From assembly GCF_014280435.1 (NCBI RefSeq), contig NZ_CP060388.1, positions 4,000,001 to 4,064,000 of the forward strand: 64,000 bases of DNA. Reading direction: 5' to 3'. The notes beneath the pieces were generated by a model that did no database searches, was not told where the DNA came from, and saw nothing but the letters and a program-made list of their open reading frames with translations. Source of the stretch: Sphingobium sp. KCTC 72723 (GTDB lineage Bacteria > Pseudomonadota > Alphaproteobacteria > Sphingomonadales > Sphingomonadaceae). A program made the translations under genes and the position numbers. Below, in pieces: positions 1 through 10,100 of this stretch; position 1 is the first letter of the stretch; each line of letters begins with the position of its first letter.

Positions 1-2
1 TC

Positions 3-674
3 ACCACCGCCACGCTGCTTCCCCTCCTGCTCCTCGCCGCGTGCGACGGGCGGGAGGAAAGCGCGATCGACAATCTGGCCAATGGGGCCAACGCCGTGCA
101 GGTGGAAAATAACGTCCGCGCCGAAGCGATGGCTGTGATGGAACCGCTCGACCCGCCCAAGCCCGGCACGCCCGGCGGGCTGCCCGACGACCGCACGCCT
201 TTGTCCGAAGGCGGCATCACCCCCGACAGCGCACAGGGCGCAGCGCAGGTGGTGCAGGGCTATTATGGCCTGTTGGAGGAGCAACGGTTCGAGGATGCGC
301 AGGATTTGTGGAATCCGACCGGCCCGATCGGGTCGCAGGATGATACGCATTTCGCCGCGCGCTTCCGGGGTTTCAGCGAAATTCACGCCAATATCGGCGG
401 GCCGTCGGAGCCGGAGGGCGCGGCAGGATCGCTTTATGTGACCGTGCCGGTGCAGATTTACGGGCGGCTCGCGACCAGTGGCAAGCCGTGGTATGGGCTG
501 CGTCAGGTGGTGCTGCGCCGGGTCAATGACGTGGAAGGATCCACGGCGGAACAACGCCGCTGGCATATCGAGCGGATCGGACCCTATCAGCCCCCGATCG
601 ATCCGGTTGCCGATAATGCGGCGGAACCGGCGCAATCGCTGTCGGCGACCGATGGCATGGCGGGCAAGCGTTAG
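3..674 (+). CDS. Putative lipoprotein, 5' end outside the window
   Basis: The reading frame is open from the first full codon at the window edge, so the start lies upstream and the gene is partial. The visible N-terminus is a hydrophobic stretch ending in a lipobox (LLAAC) followed by a polar segment, so this is probably a lipid-anchored periplasmic protein. After a proline-rich linker, a domain of about 110 residues (QVVQGYYGLLEEQRF onward) looks like a small alpha/beta fold of the kind found in NTF2-like or DUF-type lipoproteins; that is only a resemblance. I do not recognise a specific family. The stop is TAG at 672-674. Confidence 0.7.
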   Translation, partial: TTATLLPLLLLAACDGREESAIDNLANGANAVQVENNVRAEAMAVMEPLDPPKPGTPGGLPDDRTPLSEGGITPDSAQGAAQVVQGYYGLLEEQRFEDAQDLWNPTGPIGSQDDTHFAARFRGFSEIHANIGGPSEPEGAAGSLYVTVPVQIYGRLATSGKPWYGLRQVVLRRVNDVEGSTAEQRRWHIERIGPYQPPIDPVADNAAEPAQSLSATDGMAGKR

Positions 675-760
675 AGTTTGATGACATTAGGCTGACGCGC
701 TCGCAATGACGAGTCAGTATGAAGTCATTCCGCTCTAGAGGCTTTGCAAGGCTGGCAAAA

Positions 761-957
761 TCCTCCCCTTGCAGCCGGGGTTATCGCATATGAAAATGCG
801 CCCTCCTTCAATCGTCATGCTGAACGTGTTTCAGCATCCATTTCTCGTCCCAGACAACTGTTTGATCTGGAGAAATGGACCCTGAACCAAGTTCAGGGTG
901 ACGAGCGAAGTGAAGCACGGCTCCCTATGCGATAGCCCTGCCCCTGCAAGGGGAGGA
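761..957. repeat. Nested palindromic intergenic repeat
   Basis: Two inverted repeats sit one inside the other. The outer arms are 761-790 and 926-957 (TCCTCCCCTTGCAG and its complement, continuing to TATCGCAT). The inner arms are about 813-848 and 870-903 (CGTCATGCTGAAC paired with GTTCAGGGTGACG). The same outer-arm motif recurs as a compact palindrome at 20984-21004. The 675-974 gap holds no convincing gene. This looks like a mobile-type intergenic repeat and may also act as a terminator between convergent genes. Confidence 0.7.
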
Positions 958-974
958 AGCATCGGCATTTCAGG

Positions 975-1427
975 TCAGGCGACGGTCGCCTTGACGATCT
1001 TGCCCGGCGTGCGCGGCGGCTCGCCCTTGGGCAGTGCGTCGACATGTTCCATGCCCGACGTCACTTCGCCCCATGCGGTATACTGACCGTCAAGGAAGGT
1101 GGCGTCGTCGAAGCAGATGAAGAACTGGCTGTTGGCGCTGTTCGGGTTGGACGAACGGGCCATTGAGCAGACGCCACGGACGTGGGGCTGGCGGTTAAAC
1201 TCGGCCTTGATGTCGGGCAGTTTCGAGCCGCCCATGCCGGTGCCGGTCGGATCGCCGCCCTGCGCCATGAAGCCGGGGATGACGCGGTGGAACACGACGC
1301 CGTCGTAAAAGCCTTCCTTGGCCAGCGTGGTGATGCGTTCGACATGGCCGGGCGCAATGTCCGAGCGCAGCTTGATTACGACGTCGCCGCCGCTGTCGAG
1401 GGTAAGGGTAAGTGTTTCGTCAGCCAT
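975..1427 (-). CDS. Cyclophilin-type peptidyl-prolyl cis-trans isomerase
   Basis: This 150-residue protein isomerises peptidyl-proline bonds and is probably cytoplasmic, since no signal peptide is visible from the chosen start. Cyclophilin hallmarks are clear: FHRVIPGFMAQGGDPTGTG (active-site Arg and Gln), the SQFFICF strand and the GEVTSGMEHVDAL segment near the C-terminus. The frame stays open upstream to 1565, but the ATG at 1427 gives the standard length for the short bacterial cyclophilins and has GAGAGGA about ten bases before it. It is transcribed away from mgtE and shares the 1428-1594 intergenic region with it. Confidence 0.93.
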   Translation of the reverse strand: MADETLTLTLDSGGDVVIKLRSDIAPGHVERITTLAKEGFYDGVVFHRVIPGFMAQGGDPTGTGMGGSKLPDIKAEFNRQPHVRGVCSMARSSNPNSANSQFFICFDDATFLDGQYTAWGEVTSGMEHVDALPKGEPPRTPGKIVKATVA

Positions 1428-1594
1428 GAAGCATGTCCTCTCAATAGGAATAGGGTTGCCCCCATATAGAGGCTTGAGGGCGTGATGGAAGATTCTTGTG
1501 GCAAAGCGGGTCAGCTTCGTTCGAGCCATTGCAATTGGATGGTGCATAAGCGAAAGCGAAGCCATGTTACAGGAACCAGACAGTAGGGGGCGCC

Positions 1595-3028
1595 ATGAGC
1601 GAGCGCGGCGATATGGCCGATCCCCATCTGCATGGGGCAGAGCCTGACGATATTATCGTCGAACAGGCCGAAACCGGCCTGGACGAAGATGACCGGATGA
1701 AGCCCGAATTTCTTTCCGCCGTCCTCGACGCGGTGGAGGAAGGCGACCGGGAAAAGGCGCGCGACCTGGTGTCGCCGCTGCACCCTGCCGATATTGCCGA
1801 TCTTCTGGAACTGACCCCGGCTGATCGTCGTGGCAAAGTGGCCGCCGCGCTGGGCGATCTGGTCGGCGCGGAAGTGCTGTCGGAACTGAACGACTATGTT
1901 CGTGAGGATCTGATCGGCGATCTGGCGCCTGAACAGGTTGCCGAATTCGCGTCCGAACTCGACACCGATGACGCGGTCGCGATGATCGAGGATATGGAGG
2001 CGGCCGACCAGCAGGCCGTTCTCGACGCGCTCGACCCCGAAGATCGCGCCGCGATCGAAAGCGCGCTGTCCTATCCCGAAGAATCTGCCGGCCGCCTGAT
2101 GCAGCGCGATCTGGTCGCGGTGCCGGAACATATGACGGTCGGGCAGGTGATCGACTATCTGCGCGACAATGGCGATCTGACGCAGGATTTCTGGGAAATC
2201 TATGTCGTGGACGCGGCGCACCGGCCGATCGGCTATTGCCAGTTGAGCTGGATCCTGACCTGCCCCCGATCCATCGCCATGGCCGATTTGATGAAGCGCG
2301 AACAGACGCTGATCCCGGTGGACATGGACCAGGAGGAAGTCGCGCTGCGATTCCAGAAATATGCGTTGATTTCCGCCGCTGTGGTCGATGCGGGCGGGCG
2401 ATTGGTCGGCATGATCACGGTCGATGATGTGGTCCACATCATTTCCGAGGAAGCGGGCGAGGATATTTTGCGCCTGTCGGGCGCGGGCGAAGGCGACATC
2501 AACGAACCGATCCTGATGACGGTGCGGGCGCGGCTGATCTGGCTGGTCGTGAACCTTGGCACCGCAATGCTGGCCGCGTCGGTGGTCGGTCTGTTCGAAG
2601 GGACGATCGAGCGGTTTGCGATGCTGGCCGCGCTGATGGGCATCGTGTCGGGCATGGGCGGCAATGCGGGGACGCAGACGCTGGCCGTGGTCGTGCGGGC
2701 GCTGGCGACGAACCAGCTGACCAGTTCCAACACTGCGCGGATGATCGGCCGGGAATTTCGCATCGCCGCCGCCAATGGCGCGACGCTCGGCACGCTGATC
2801 GCGATCGGATCCTATATGGTCTATGGGCGGATGGACCTGTCGATCGTGTTCGGCTGCGCCATCCTGACCAACAATCTGGTCGCGGGGCTGGCGGGGGTGC
2901 TGGTGCCGGTCACGCTGGACCGCAATAATGTCGATCCGGCGGTGTCGTCCGCCGTGTTCGTGACGATGATGACCGATTCGCTGGGCTTTTTGAGTTTCCT
3001 GGGGCTGGCGACGCTGTTCCTGCGTTGA
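1595..3028 (+). CDS. mgtE: Magnesium transporter MgtE
   Basis: The 477-residue protein has the standard MgtE layout. An acidic N-terminal MgtE_N superhelical domain (about residues 35-140, rich in LLELTPADRR and DDAVAMIEDM type repeats) is followed by two CBS modules (about 140-265) and five membrane helices (about 290-477). These mediate gated Mg2+ (and Co2+) uptake across the inner membrane, and the cytosolic N and CBS domains close the pore when Mg2+ is plentiful. The membrane part holds the conserved MGGNAGTQTLAVVVRALA segment. No Mg2+ riboswitch is recognisable in 1428-1594. The downstream DUF1489 gene begins 31 bases after the stop, so they may be co-transcribed. Confidence 0.95.
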   Translation: MSERGDMADPHLHGAEPDDIIVEQAETGLDEDDRMKPEFLSAVLDAVEEGDREKARDLVSPLHPADIADLLELTPADRRGKVAAALGDLVGAEVLSELNDYVREDLIGDLAPEQVAEFASELDTDDAVAMIEDMEAADQQAVLDALDPEDRAAIESALSYPEESAGRLMQRDLVAVPEHMTVGQVIDYLRDNGDLTQDFWEIYVVDAAHRPIGYCQLSWILTCPRSIAMADLMKREQTLIPVDMDQEEVALRFQKYALISAAVVDAGGRLVGMITVDDVVHIISEEAGEDILRLSGAGEGDINEPILMTVRARLIWLVVNLGTAMLAASVVGLFEGTIERFAMLAALMGIVSGMGGNAGTQTLAVVVRALATNQLTSSNTARMIGREFRIAAANGATLGTLIAIGSYMVYGRMDLSIVFGCAILTNNLVAGLAGVLVPVTLDRNNVDPAVSSAVFVTMMTDSLGFLSFLGLATLFLR

Positions 3029-3059
3029 CGTGCCGCGCGCGCATCCCCAGATCGCACCC

Positions 3060-3458
3060 ATGCCGTTGCACATGACCAAGATCGCGTTTCAGAGCGAAAG
3101 CCCCGCGACGTTGCGCGCCTGGCTGGAAAGCCATGAGGGCGAAGCGCGGCTGACCACCCGCTATCTGCCCAAGCGAGTGGAGGAAATGGCGGGCGGGTCG
3201 CTTTACTGGATTCACGGCCATGCGCTGGTGGGGCGCAGTCCGATCATCGGTTTTGCCGAGACGGGACAGGGCCGCCACTGGATCCGGCTGGAGCCGCGCC
3301 TGATCCCCGTGCGCGCCATCCCCAAGCGTGCGCATCAGGGCTGGCGCTATCTGGCCGAGGCCGACGCGCCGCCGGACCTGGGCGATGGCGAAGTGGATGC
3401 GCGCGACACGATGCCGGTGGCGATGCTGGGCGAATTGACGAAGCTGGGGCTGGTGTAA
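3060..3458 (+). CDS. DUF1489 family protein
   Basis: A 132-residue protein of an alphaproteobacterial family of unknown function. Recognisable features are the MPLHMTKIAF start, the central SLYWIHGHALVGRSPIIGF block and the basic, aromatic segment GRHWIRLEPRLIPV; these match DUF1489 as I know it. The frame opens at 3030, but the ATG at 3060 gives the family's usual MPLH start. There is no signal peptide or membrane helix. It follows mgtE closely and precedes the radical-SAM gene by 42 bases. No function is known. Confidence 0.8.
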   Translation: MPLHMTKIAFQSESPATLRAWLESHEGEARLTTRYLPKRVEEMAGGSLYWIHGHALVGRSPIIGFAETGQGRHWIRLEPRLIPVRAIPKRAHQGWRYLAEADAPPDLGDGEVDARDTMPVAMLGELTKLGLV

Positions 3459-3500
3459 AGCCGCTGGACAGGGGCGATAAAGGAACATATCAGGAACGAT

Positions 3501-4745
3501 ATGGTCCAGATGTCCACTCGTCAAAAACTCGAAATCCTTGCCGATGCTGCCAAATATGATGCGTCCTGCGCGTCGTCAGGGACCACGAAACGCGATTCGC
3601 GCGGCGGCAAGGGGATCGGATCGACCGAGGGAATGGGCATATGCCATGCCTATGCGCCCGATGGCCGGTGCATTTCCCTGCTCAAGATATTGCTGACCAA
3701 CAGTTGTATCTTCGATTGCCATTATTGCATCAACCGCCGGTCCAGCGATGTGAAGCGCGCGCGGTTCACCGCGAAGGAAGTGGTCGACCTGACGCTCAAT
3801 TTCTATCGCCGCAATTATATCGAGGGGCTGTTCCTGTCGTCGGGCATCATCCGGTCGTCCGACTATACGATGGAACAGATGGTCGAAGTGGCGCGATCGC
3901 TGCGGGAAGATCATCATTTCCGTGGCTACATCCACCTCAAGACCATTCCCGACGCGGACCCTGCGCTGATGCAGCAGGCGGGGCTTCATGCCGACCGGCT
4001 GTCGATCAACGTCGAACTGCCGACCGAAAGCGGGTTGAAGCGACTGGCCCCCGAAAAGGATGGCGTGCGGATCGAAGGGGCGATGGGGCGGATCAAGGCG
4101 GAGATGGAGGATAATGGCGATGCGCGCCGTAAATATCGGCACGCGCCCAAATTCGCGCCGGCGGGCCAGTCCACCCAGATGATCGTCGGCGCGGATGCGG
4201 CGGACGACCGGGCGATCATTACGCGCGCGAGCAGCCTGTATGACCGGCACCGGCTGCGCCGCGTCTATTACAGCGCCTTTTCGCCCATCCCTTCGCCCAG
4301 TGCCGTGCTGCCGCTCCAGCGGCCGCCGCTGATGCGCGAACATCGGCTGTATCAGTCGGACTGGATGATGCGCTTTTACGGTTATGACGCGCGGGAGATT
4401 GCAGCGGCGACCGATGCGGCGACCGGATGCCTGCCGCTCGACATCGACCCCAAGCTGGCGTGGGCGCTGGCGCATCGCGGCACGTTCCCGATGGACGTCA
4501 ACCGCGCGCCGCGCGAACAGTTGTTGCGGGTGCCGGGGTTGGGGGTGAAGGCGGTGGACCGGATCATCCTGAGCCGTCGCCATCGCCGCCTGCGGCTGGA
4601 GGATGTGGCGCGGATGACGACATCCATCAAGAAATTGCGGCCCTTCCTGATCGCGGCGGACTGGCGACCGACCGGGTTGATCGACCGCATCGACCTGCGC
4701 GCACGGGTGACGCAGCCGCGTGATCAGCTCGAACTCTTTGCCTGA
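3501..4745 (+). CDS. Putative DNA modification/repair radical SAM protein (UDG-linked)
   Basis: The 414-residue protein has the CxxxCxxC cluster motif of radical SAM enzymes (C69, C73, C76 in NSCIFDCHYC) and should bind a [4Fe-4S] cluster and S-adenosylmethionine. A helix-hairpin-helix-like C-terminus (about residues 330-370, REQLLRVPGLGVKAVDRI) suggests DNA contact. It matches the family annotated as 'putative DNA modification/repair radical SAM protein', which habitually sits beside a uracil-DNA glycosylase-like gene. Such a gene (UdgX type) is present here about 1 kb downstream at 5733. The reaction it catalyses is unknown. ATG 3501 is the start used; ATG 3510 is an alternative. Confidence 0.88.
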   Translation: MVQMSTRQKLEILADAAKYDASCASSGTTKRDSRGGKGIGSTEGMGICHAYAPDGRCISLLKILLTNSCIFDCHYCINRRSSDVKRARFTAKEVVDLTLNFYRRNYIEGLFLSSGIIRSSDYTMEQMVEVARSLREDHHFRGYIHLKTIPDADPALMQQAGLHADRLSINVELPTESGLKRLAPEKDGVRIEGAMGRIKAEMEDNGDARRKYRHAPKFAPAGQSTQMIVGADAADDRAIITRASSLYDRHRLRRVYYSAFSPIPSPSAVLPLQRPPLMREHRLYQSDWMMRFYGYDAREIAAATDAATGCLPLDIDPKLAWALAHRGTFPMDVNRAPREQLLRVPGLGVKAVDRIILSRRHRRLRLEDVARMTTSIKKLRPFLIAADWRPTGLIDRIDLRARVTQPRDQLELFA

Positions 4746-4823
4746 CGGGCATTTTTGCGGTTGATTGCAGAGGCGACTCGTGAAACTCTTGGACTTTAGG
4801 TCACACACCAAGGGGGTCGGGTC

Positions 4824-5189
4824 TTGGCGACGGCACTGGACAATCGAGGCACGGGGCGAGGCACGGGGCGAAGCAACGGCTTTGCCAAACGGATCAGCAC
4901 GCATCTGGCGGCGGCGCTGGTGGTTTTCTGTCTGCTTCAGATTTTCATTGTCGCAAAGATGGGCGGATCGCTCGTCCTGCATCTGGGCATCATCGTGGCG
5001 ATCGGCGGTTATGCCATTGCCGCGCGCGGACTGGAACGGCGCTGGCACATGCTGGAACAGGGCGGCCTTTCGCATAACGGGTTGGCGCTGCGCTTCCGCC
5101 GCGACCTGCTGCAATTGTGGAGCGCCAGCCTGTTGGGCGCGCTATTGTGGATTCCGGTCGCCATCATCTTCCGCTTCCTGTTCGGCTGA
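4824..5189 (+). CDS. Small two-helix membrane protein, unknown function
   Basis: A 121-residue protein starting at TTG 4824; AAGGGGG lies about eight bases before it. After a Gly/Arg-rich head come hydrophobic segments at about residues 28-64 (probably two helices) and 98-118. A short cytoplasmic-looking region with GLERRWHMLEQGG lies between them. The layout resembles small sphingomonad inner-membrane proteins, but I do not recognise a family. It lies between the radical SAM gene and the hemerythrin gene on the same strand. A longer ORF in another frame over this region is a shadow. Confidence 0.65.
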   Translation: MATALDNRGTGRGTGRSNGFAKRISTHLAAALVVFCLLQIFIVAKMGGSLVLHLGIIVAIGGYAIAARGLERRWHMLEQGGLSHNGLALRFRRDLLQLWSASLLGALLWIPVAIIFRFLFG

Positions 5190-5260
5190 ATCCGCTTCCC
5201 CCACGGAGCCATTAGGCGCGCGCCGCGTTACTCCCCCTCGACGCAGGAGGAGCAAGTCCC

Positions 5261-5722
5261 ATGGCCAATGCCACTATTTTCGATCGCCTGAAGCAGGACC
5301 ACGACACCCACCGCCAACTGTTCGAGAAGATGGCGGACGCAAAGGACGATGCGCAGCTGGAAAAGCTGTTCGAACAGTTCAAGGTCGAGGTGTCGGCCCA
5401 CGCCGCCGCAGAGGAGGAAACGCTCTACGCCACCATGTTGTCGCGCCCCGACCTGCGCGAGGATGCGCAGCACAGCGTGTCCGAACACAAGGAAATCGAC
5501 GATTTTCTGGAGGAATTGGCCGACCTCAAATTCAATGGCGAAGCATGGCGCAAGAAATTCGCCGACATGAAGAAACGCTACCTCCACCATATCGAGGAGG
5601 AGGAGGAAGAGATGTTCCCCGACGCCGCCAAGGAACTGACGGCGGAAGAAGAGGACAAGCTGGGCAAGCTGTTCGCCAAGCGCAAGCCCGCCGAACTGGA
5701 ACGGGCCGCCGCGCAGGATTAA
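5261..5722 (+). CDS. Hemerythrin HHE-domain protein
   Basis: This 153-residue helical protein carries the histidine and acidic pattern of a di-iron hemerythrin domain: QDHDTHRQLF, HAAAEEETLY, HSVSEHKEID and YLHHIEEEEEEMF. Such proteins bind O2 or NO or act in iron and oxidative-stress handling. There is no signal peptide, so it should be cytosolic. ATG 5261 has GGAGGAGCAAG before it, a strong ribosome binding site. It ends 10 bases before the UdgX-fusion gene, so the two are probably co-transcribed, placing an oxygen- or iron-binding protein beside two iron-sulfur DNA-related proteins. Confidence 0.92.
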   Translation: MANATIFDRLKQDHDTHRQLFEKMADAKDDAQLEKLFEQFKVEVSAHAAAEEETLYATMLSRPDLREDAQHSVSEHKEIDDFLEELADLKFNGEAWRKKFADMKKRYLHHIEEEEEEMFPDAAKELTAEEEDKLGKLFAKRKPAELERAAAQD

Positions 5723-5732
5723 GGCGCGCATT

Positions 5733-7136
5733 ATGCACCGCGTCGCACTGACCGCGCCCGACGATTATGACGGGTGGCGGGATGCGGCGCGGCGGCTGGC
5801 GATGGCCGGGGTCGATCCGGCAGATACCCTATGGCAGGTCGGCGACGCGCCGGGGGATCTGTTCGCGGACGATCCCCTGCCTGCTGCCCGCCGCGATGGC
5901 GCTTTCTCCGTCCCCCGCGCCTTTGTCGATCTGGCGCAAAAGGCGATCTTGCATCGCGACCCCGAACGCTTCGCCTTGCTCTATGCGCTGTTGATCCGTG
6001 TTCGGGCCAGGCCCGCCGCGATGGAGGACAAGGCCGCCCCTTTGCTGCGCCGCATCGACATGCTGGCCAAGGGGGTGCGGCGCGACATCCACAAGATGCA
6101 CGCCTTCGTGCGTTTCCGCGAAGTGGCGGAAGGCGACGCCACCCGCTTCGTCGCCTGGTTCGAACCGGATCATCATATCGTTCGCGCCACGGCCGGTTTC
6201 TTCGTGCGCCGCTTCACGACGATGCGCTGGTCGATCCTGACGCCAGAGGCGTGCATCCACTGGGATGGCGAGACGATCACGGAAGGGCCAGGCGCGACCC
6301 GTGCCGATGCGCCCGGTGACGACCCGGTCGAGGCGCTGTGGACCGGCTATTATGCCGCGATCTTCAACCCCGCCCGGCTCAAGACCGGGGCGATGATGTC
6401 GGAAATGCCCAAGAAATATTGGAAGAACCTGCCCGAAGCGGCGCTGATCCCCGCGCTGATCGCAGGCGCGCAACAGCGTGAGGCAGCGATGATCGCCACT
6501 GCGCCGATGGCGGAAAAGCCCGCCCGCCATGGCAATGCGCAGGTGGCTTGGGCGGCGCTGCGCGAGGAAGCGCGCGTCTGCACCCGATGCCCGTTGCACG
6601 GCCCCGCGACGCAGACGGTGTTTGGCGAAGGGCCGATCGACGCCGCGCTGGTCTTTGTGGGGGAACAGCCGGGCGATCAGGAGGATCTGGCCGGGCGGCC
6701 CTTTGTCGGACCGGCGGGGCAATTGTTCGACGCGGCGCTGGCGGAAGCGGGGGTGGAGCGCGCCCGCGCCTATGTCACCAATGCGGTCAAGCATTTCAAA
6801 TATGAGCAGCGCGGCAAAAGGCGCATCCACCAGACCCCGACAGCGGGGGAGGTGCAGGCGTGTCGGTGGTGGCTGGGGCAGGAACTGGCGATCATACGTC
6901 CCCGCATCATCGTTGCGCTGGGGGCCAGCGCCGCGCGCGCCGTTCTGGGCCGGGCGGTCACGATCGGTCAGGTGCGCGGGGCGGCGATGCCGCTGGAAGA
7001 TGGGGCGGAAGCCTGGGTCACGGTGCATCCGAGCTTTCTTCTGCGCCTGCCCGATCCCGCCCGTCAGGCGGAGGAACAGGCGCGCTTCGTCGCGGACCTG
7101 CTGATGGTGGGGGAGCGGTTGAAGGCGCTGGCGTAG
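5733..7136 (+). CDS. UdgX-family uracil-DNA binding protein fused to a radical-SAM-linker domain
   Basis: The 467-residue protein has two parts. Residues about 1-245 match the conserved domain that accompanies the UDG-linked radical SAM family (DUF4130-like). Residues about 265-467 are a family-4-type uracil-DNA glycosylase fold. The UDG part has an iron-sulfur motif (C283, C286, C377; H354 stands where family 4 enzymes have another Cys), motif A GEQPGDQED (310-318), the KRRIH loop (362-366) and motif B VHPSFLLRLP (431-440). In mycobacterial UdgX the His of KRRIH forms a covalent bond with the uracil-site sugar, so H366 predicts suicide-type uracil capture. It likely works with the radical SAM protein at 3501. 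Confidence 0.9.
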   Translation: MHRVALTAPDDYDGWRDAARRLAMAGVDPADTLWQVGDAPGDLFADDPLPAARRDGAFSVPRAFVDLAQKAILHRDPERFALLYALLIRVRARPAAMEDKAAPLLRRIDMLAKGVRRDIHKMHAFVRFREVAEGDATRFVAWFEPDHHIVRATAGFFVRRFTTMRWSILTPEACIHWDGETITEGPGATRADAPGDDPVEALWTGYYAAIFNPARLKTGAMMSEMPKKYWKNLPEAALIPALIAGAQQREAAMIATAPMAEKPARHGNAQVAWAALREEARVCTRCPLHGPATQTVFGEGPIDAALVFVGEQPGDQEDLAGRPFVGPAGQLFDAALAEAGVERARAYVTNAVKHFKYEQRGKRRIHQTPTAGEVQACRWWLGQELAIIRPRIIVALGASAARAVLGRAVTIGQVRGAAMPLEDGAEAWVTVHPSFLLRLPDPARQAEEQARFVADLLMVGERLKALA

Positions 7137-7184
7137 GCCACCCCTCCCTTGCCAATGCCGCCTTACCGGGCCATCACGCCTGCC

Positions 7185-10100
7185 ATGGACTGGCAATTCT
7201 GGATCGATCGCGGTGGCACTTTTACGGACGTGGTGGCGCGCGACCCCGGCGGGCGGCTGCACACGGTCAAATTGCTGTCCAGCGATCCCGAACGCTATGC
7301 CGATGCGGCAGTGGAGGCGGTGCGGCGGCTGACGCGGGCGGGCGCGGATGGGGACGAGGGGCCGATCCCGCCCTGTGCGCTGCGCATCGGCACGACTATT
7401 GCCACCAACGCACTGCTGGAGCGTAAGGGCGAGCCGGTGCTGCTGGCGGTGACGCGCGGTTTTCGCGACGCGATCCGCATCGGCTATCAGGACCGGCCGG
7501 ACCTGTTTGCGCGGCGGATCATCCTGCCCGATCCGCTTCATGCCGATGTAGTGGAGGTGGACGAGCGGGTGATGGCGGACGGGACGGTGCGCACGCCGAT
7601 CGACGGCGCAGCGGCCCGCGCGGCGTTGCAATCGGCCTATGATCGCGGTTTGCGCAGCGTCGCCATCCTGTTGATGCACGGCTATCTTCATCCCGATCAT
7701 GAGCGCGCGCTGGCGGCCATCGCGGCGGAAATAGGCTTTACCCAGATCAGCGCCAGCCATGATGTCGCGCCGCTGATCAAGCTGGTCGGGCGCGGGGATA
7801 CGACGCTGGCCGATGCCTATCTGTCGCCGGTGCTGCGCACCTATGTCGATGGCCTGCGCGATGCCTTGGGCGACGGGGCCGACATGCTGTTCATGCAGTC
7901 GAGTGGCGGGCTGACGCGCGGCGACCTGTTCCGGGGCAAGGATGCGGTGCTTTCCGGTCCGGCGGGCGGCATCGTGGGGATGGCGCGCACGGCGGAGCAG
8001 GCGGGTTTCCGCCAAGTGATCGGTTTCGACATGGGCGGCACATCGACCGACGTGTCGCATTATGCGGGCAGTTACGAGCGCGACAATGAAGCGCGGGTGG
8101 CCGGCGTGCGGTTGCGCGCGCCGATGATGCGGATACACACGATCGCGGCCGGTGGCGGTTCTATCTGCACGTTTGTGGACGGCCGTTTTCGCGTCGGGCC
8201 GGACAGCGCGGGGGCGGTGCCGGGACCGGCCTGCTACCGGCGGGGCGGACCGCTCACCATCACCGATTGCAACGTCATGCTGGGCAAGATCCAGCCTGAT
8301 CATTTCCCCAGCCTGTTCGGCCCGGATGGCGACCAGCCGATCGATACGCAGGTCGTGGCGGCGCGCTTTGCCGACATCTGCGCGCAGGTCGCACGCGAAA
8401 CCGGGCGGGCCATGACCCCGCGCGATGCGGCGCAGGGCTTTGTCGCCGTTGCCGTCGCCAGCATGGCCAATGCGATCAAGCGCATATCGGTCGCGCGCGG
8501 GCATGACGTGACGCGCTACACCTTGGCCAGTTTTGGCGGGGCCGGGGGTCAACATGCCTGTCTGGTCGCCGATGCGCTGGGCATGGACAGAGTGATGATC
8601 CATCCGCTGGGCGGGGTGCTGTCCGCCTATGGCATGGGGCTGGCGGATCGGCGGGCGGTGCGGGAACGGACGCTGGCGCTGCCGCTGAGTGACGAAGGCA
8701 TGGCGGCGCTGGACGAGGCGATCGGTGCGCTGGCGCACGCGGCGCGGGGCGATTTACCGGAGGCCGACCGCACGCAAACATTGTTGCGGTTGCGCTATGA
8801 CGGCACCGACAGCCTGTTCGACGTGCCGTTGGCCAGTGCCGATGCGATGCGCGCCAATTTCCTGAACAAACACCGCGCCCGCTTCGGATTTGACGGGCAG
8901 GGCCGCATCCTGATCGACATGGCGCGGGTGGAGGCGATCGCTTCGGTAGACGGCGAGATGGACATTATGGTGCAGATTGCAGCGCAGGCCGCGTCGCCCG
9001 TCGCCAGCGTCGATTATGCCGGTGCGCCAGCGCATGTTTACGACCGGGCGGGGCTGTGCGCAGACAGCCTGATCGATGGGCCTGCGCTGATCATCGACGC
9101 GGTATCGACGACGGCGGTGGAGCCGGGCTGGCGGGCGCGGCTGGACGGCTTTGGTAATCTGATCCTGACCCGGCATGTCGCGCGCCCGGCCCCGCAGGAC
9201 GCGGACGCCAGCATGGTCGATCCCGTCCGGCTGGAAGTGATGGGCGGGCTGTTCATGGCCATTGCCGAGGAAATGGGGGCGGCGCTTCAGCATAGTGCTT
9301 CGTCCGTCAATATCCGAGAAAGGCTGGACTTTTCCTGCGCGCTGTTCGACGCGGCGGGCAATCTGGTCGCCAATGCGCCGCACATGCCGGTCCATCTGGG
9401 CAGCATGGGCGACAGCATCCGCACGATCATGCGGCGGCGCGGGCAAGGGGAGGACGGCCAGCCCATCGACGGTCGGGGGATGTTGCCGGGCGACGTCTAT
9501 GCGCTCAACGCGCCTTATGATGGCGGCACCCATTTGCCCGATGTGACGGTGGTGATGCCGGTGTTCGTGGCGGGAGACGTGCCGTCCTTCTACGTCGCGG
9601 CGCGGGGGCATCATGCCGATATTGGCGGCATCACGCCCGGATCCATGCCGCCGGGCAGCGTCAGCGTGGAGGAAGAAGGCGTCATCCTCGACAATCTGCT
9701 GGTGGTCGATCGTGGTGTTTTCCGCGAAGCGGCAGTGCGCGCGCTGCTGGCGTCGGGACCATGGCCCGCGCGCAATATCGACCAGAATATCGCCGACCTG
9801 TCGGCGCAGATCGCGGCCTGCGCCAAGGGGGCGGGGGAGCTGGCGCGGATCAGTGACAGTTACGGTATCGAAACGATAGCCGCCTATATGGGCCATGTGC
9901 AGGATCAGGCCGAAGCGGCGGTGCGCCGCCTGATCGAGCGGCTGTCGGACGGCAGTTTCACCTATGCAATGGATAATGGCGCGAGCGTCCATGTCGCTGT
10001 CCATGTCGACCGGGAAAATCGCGCTGCGACCGTTGATTTTACAGGATCTTCCACCCAGTTGCCGGGCAATTTCAACGCGCCGGTTTCGGTCGTGCGGGCC

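Noticed and set aside
4765..5751. A 328-codon ORF covering the small membrane and hemerythrin genes
   Set aside because: The hemerythrin and membrane frames show clear protein features; this one has Arg/Gly-rich shadow composition.
5829..8738. A 969-codon antisense ORF across the UdgX and hydantoinase genes
   Set aside because: It is a GC-driven shadow of two clear genes, has Arg/His-rich composition and no domain.
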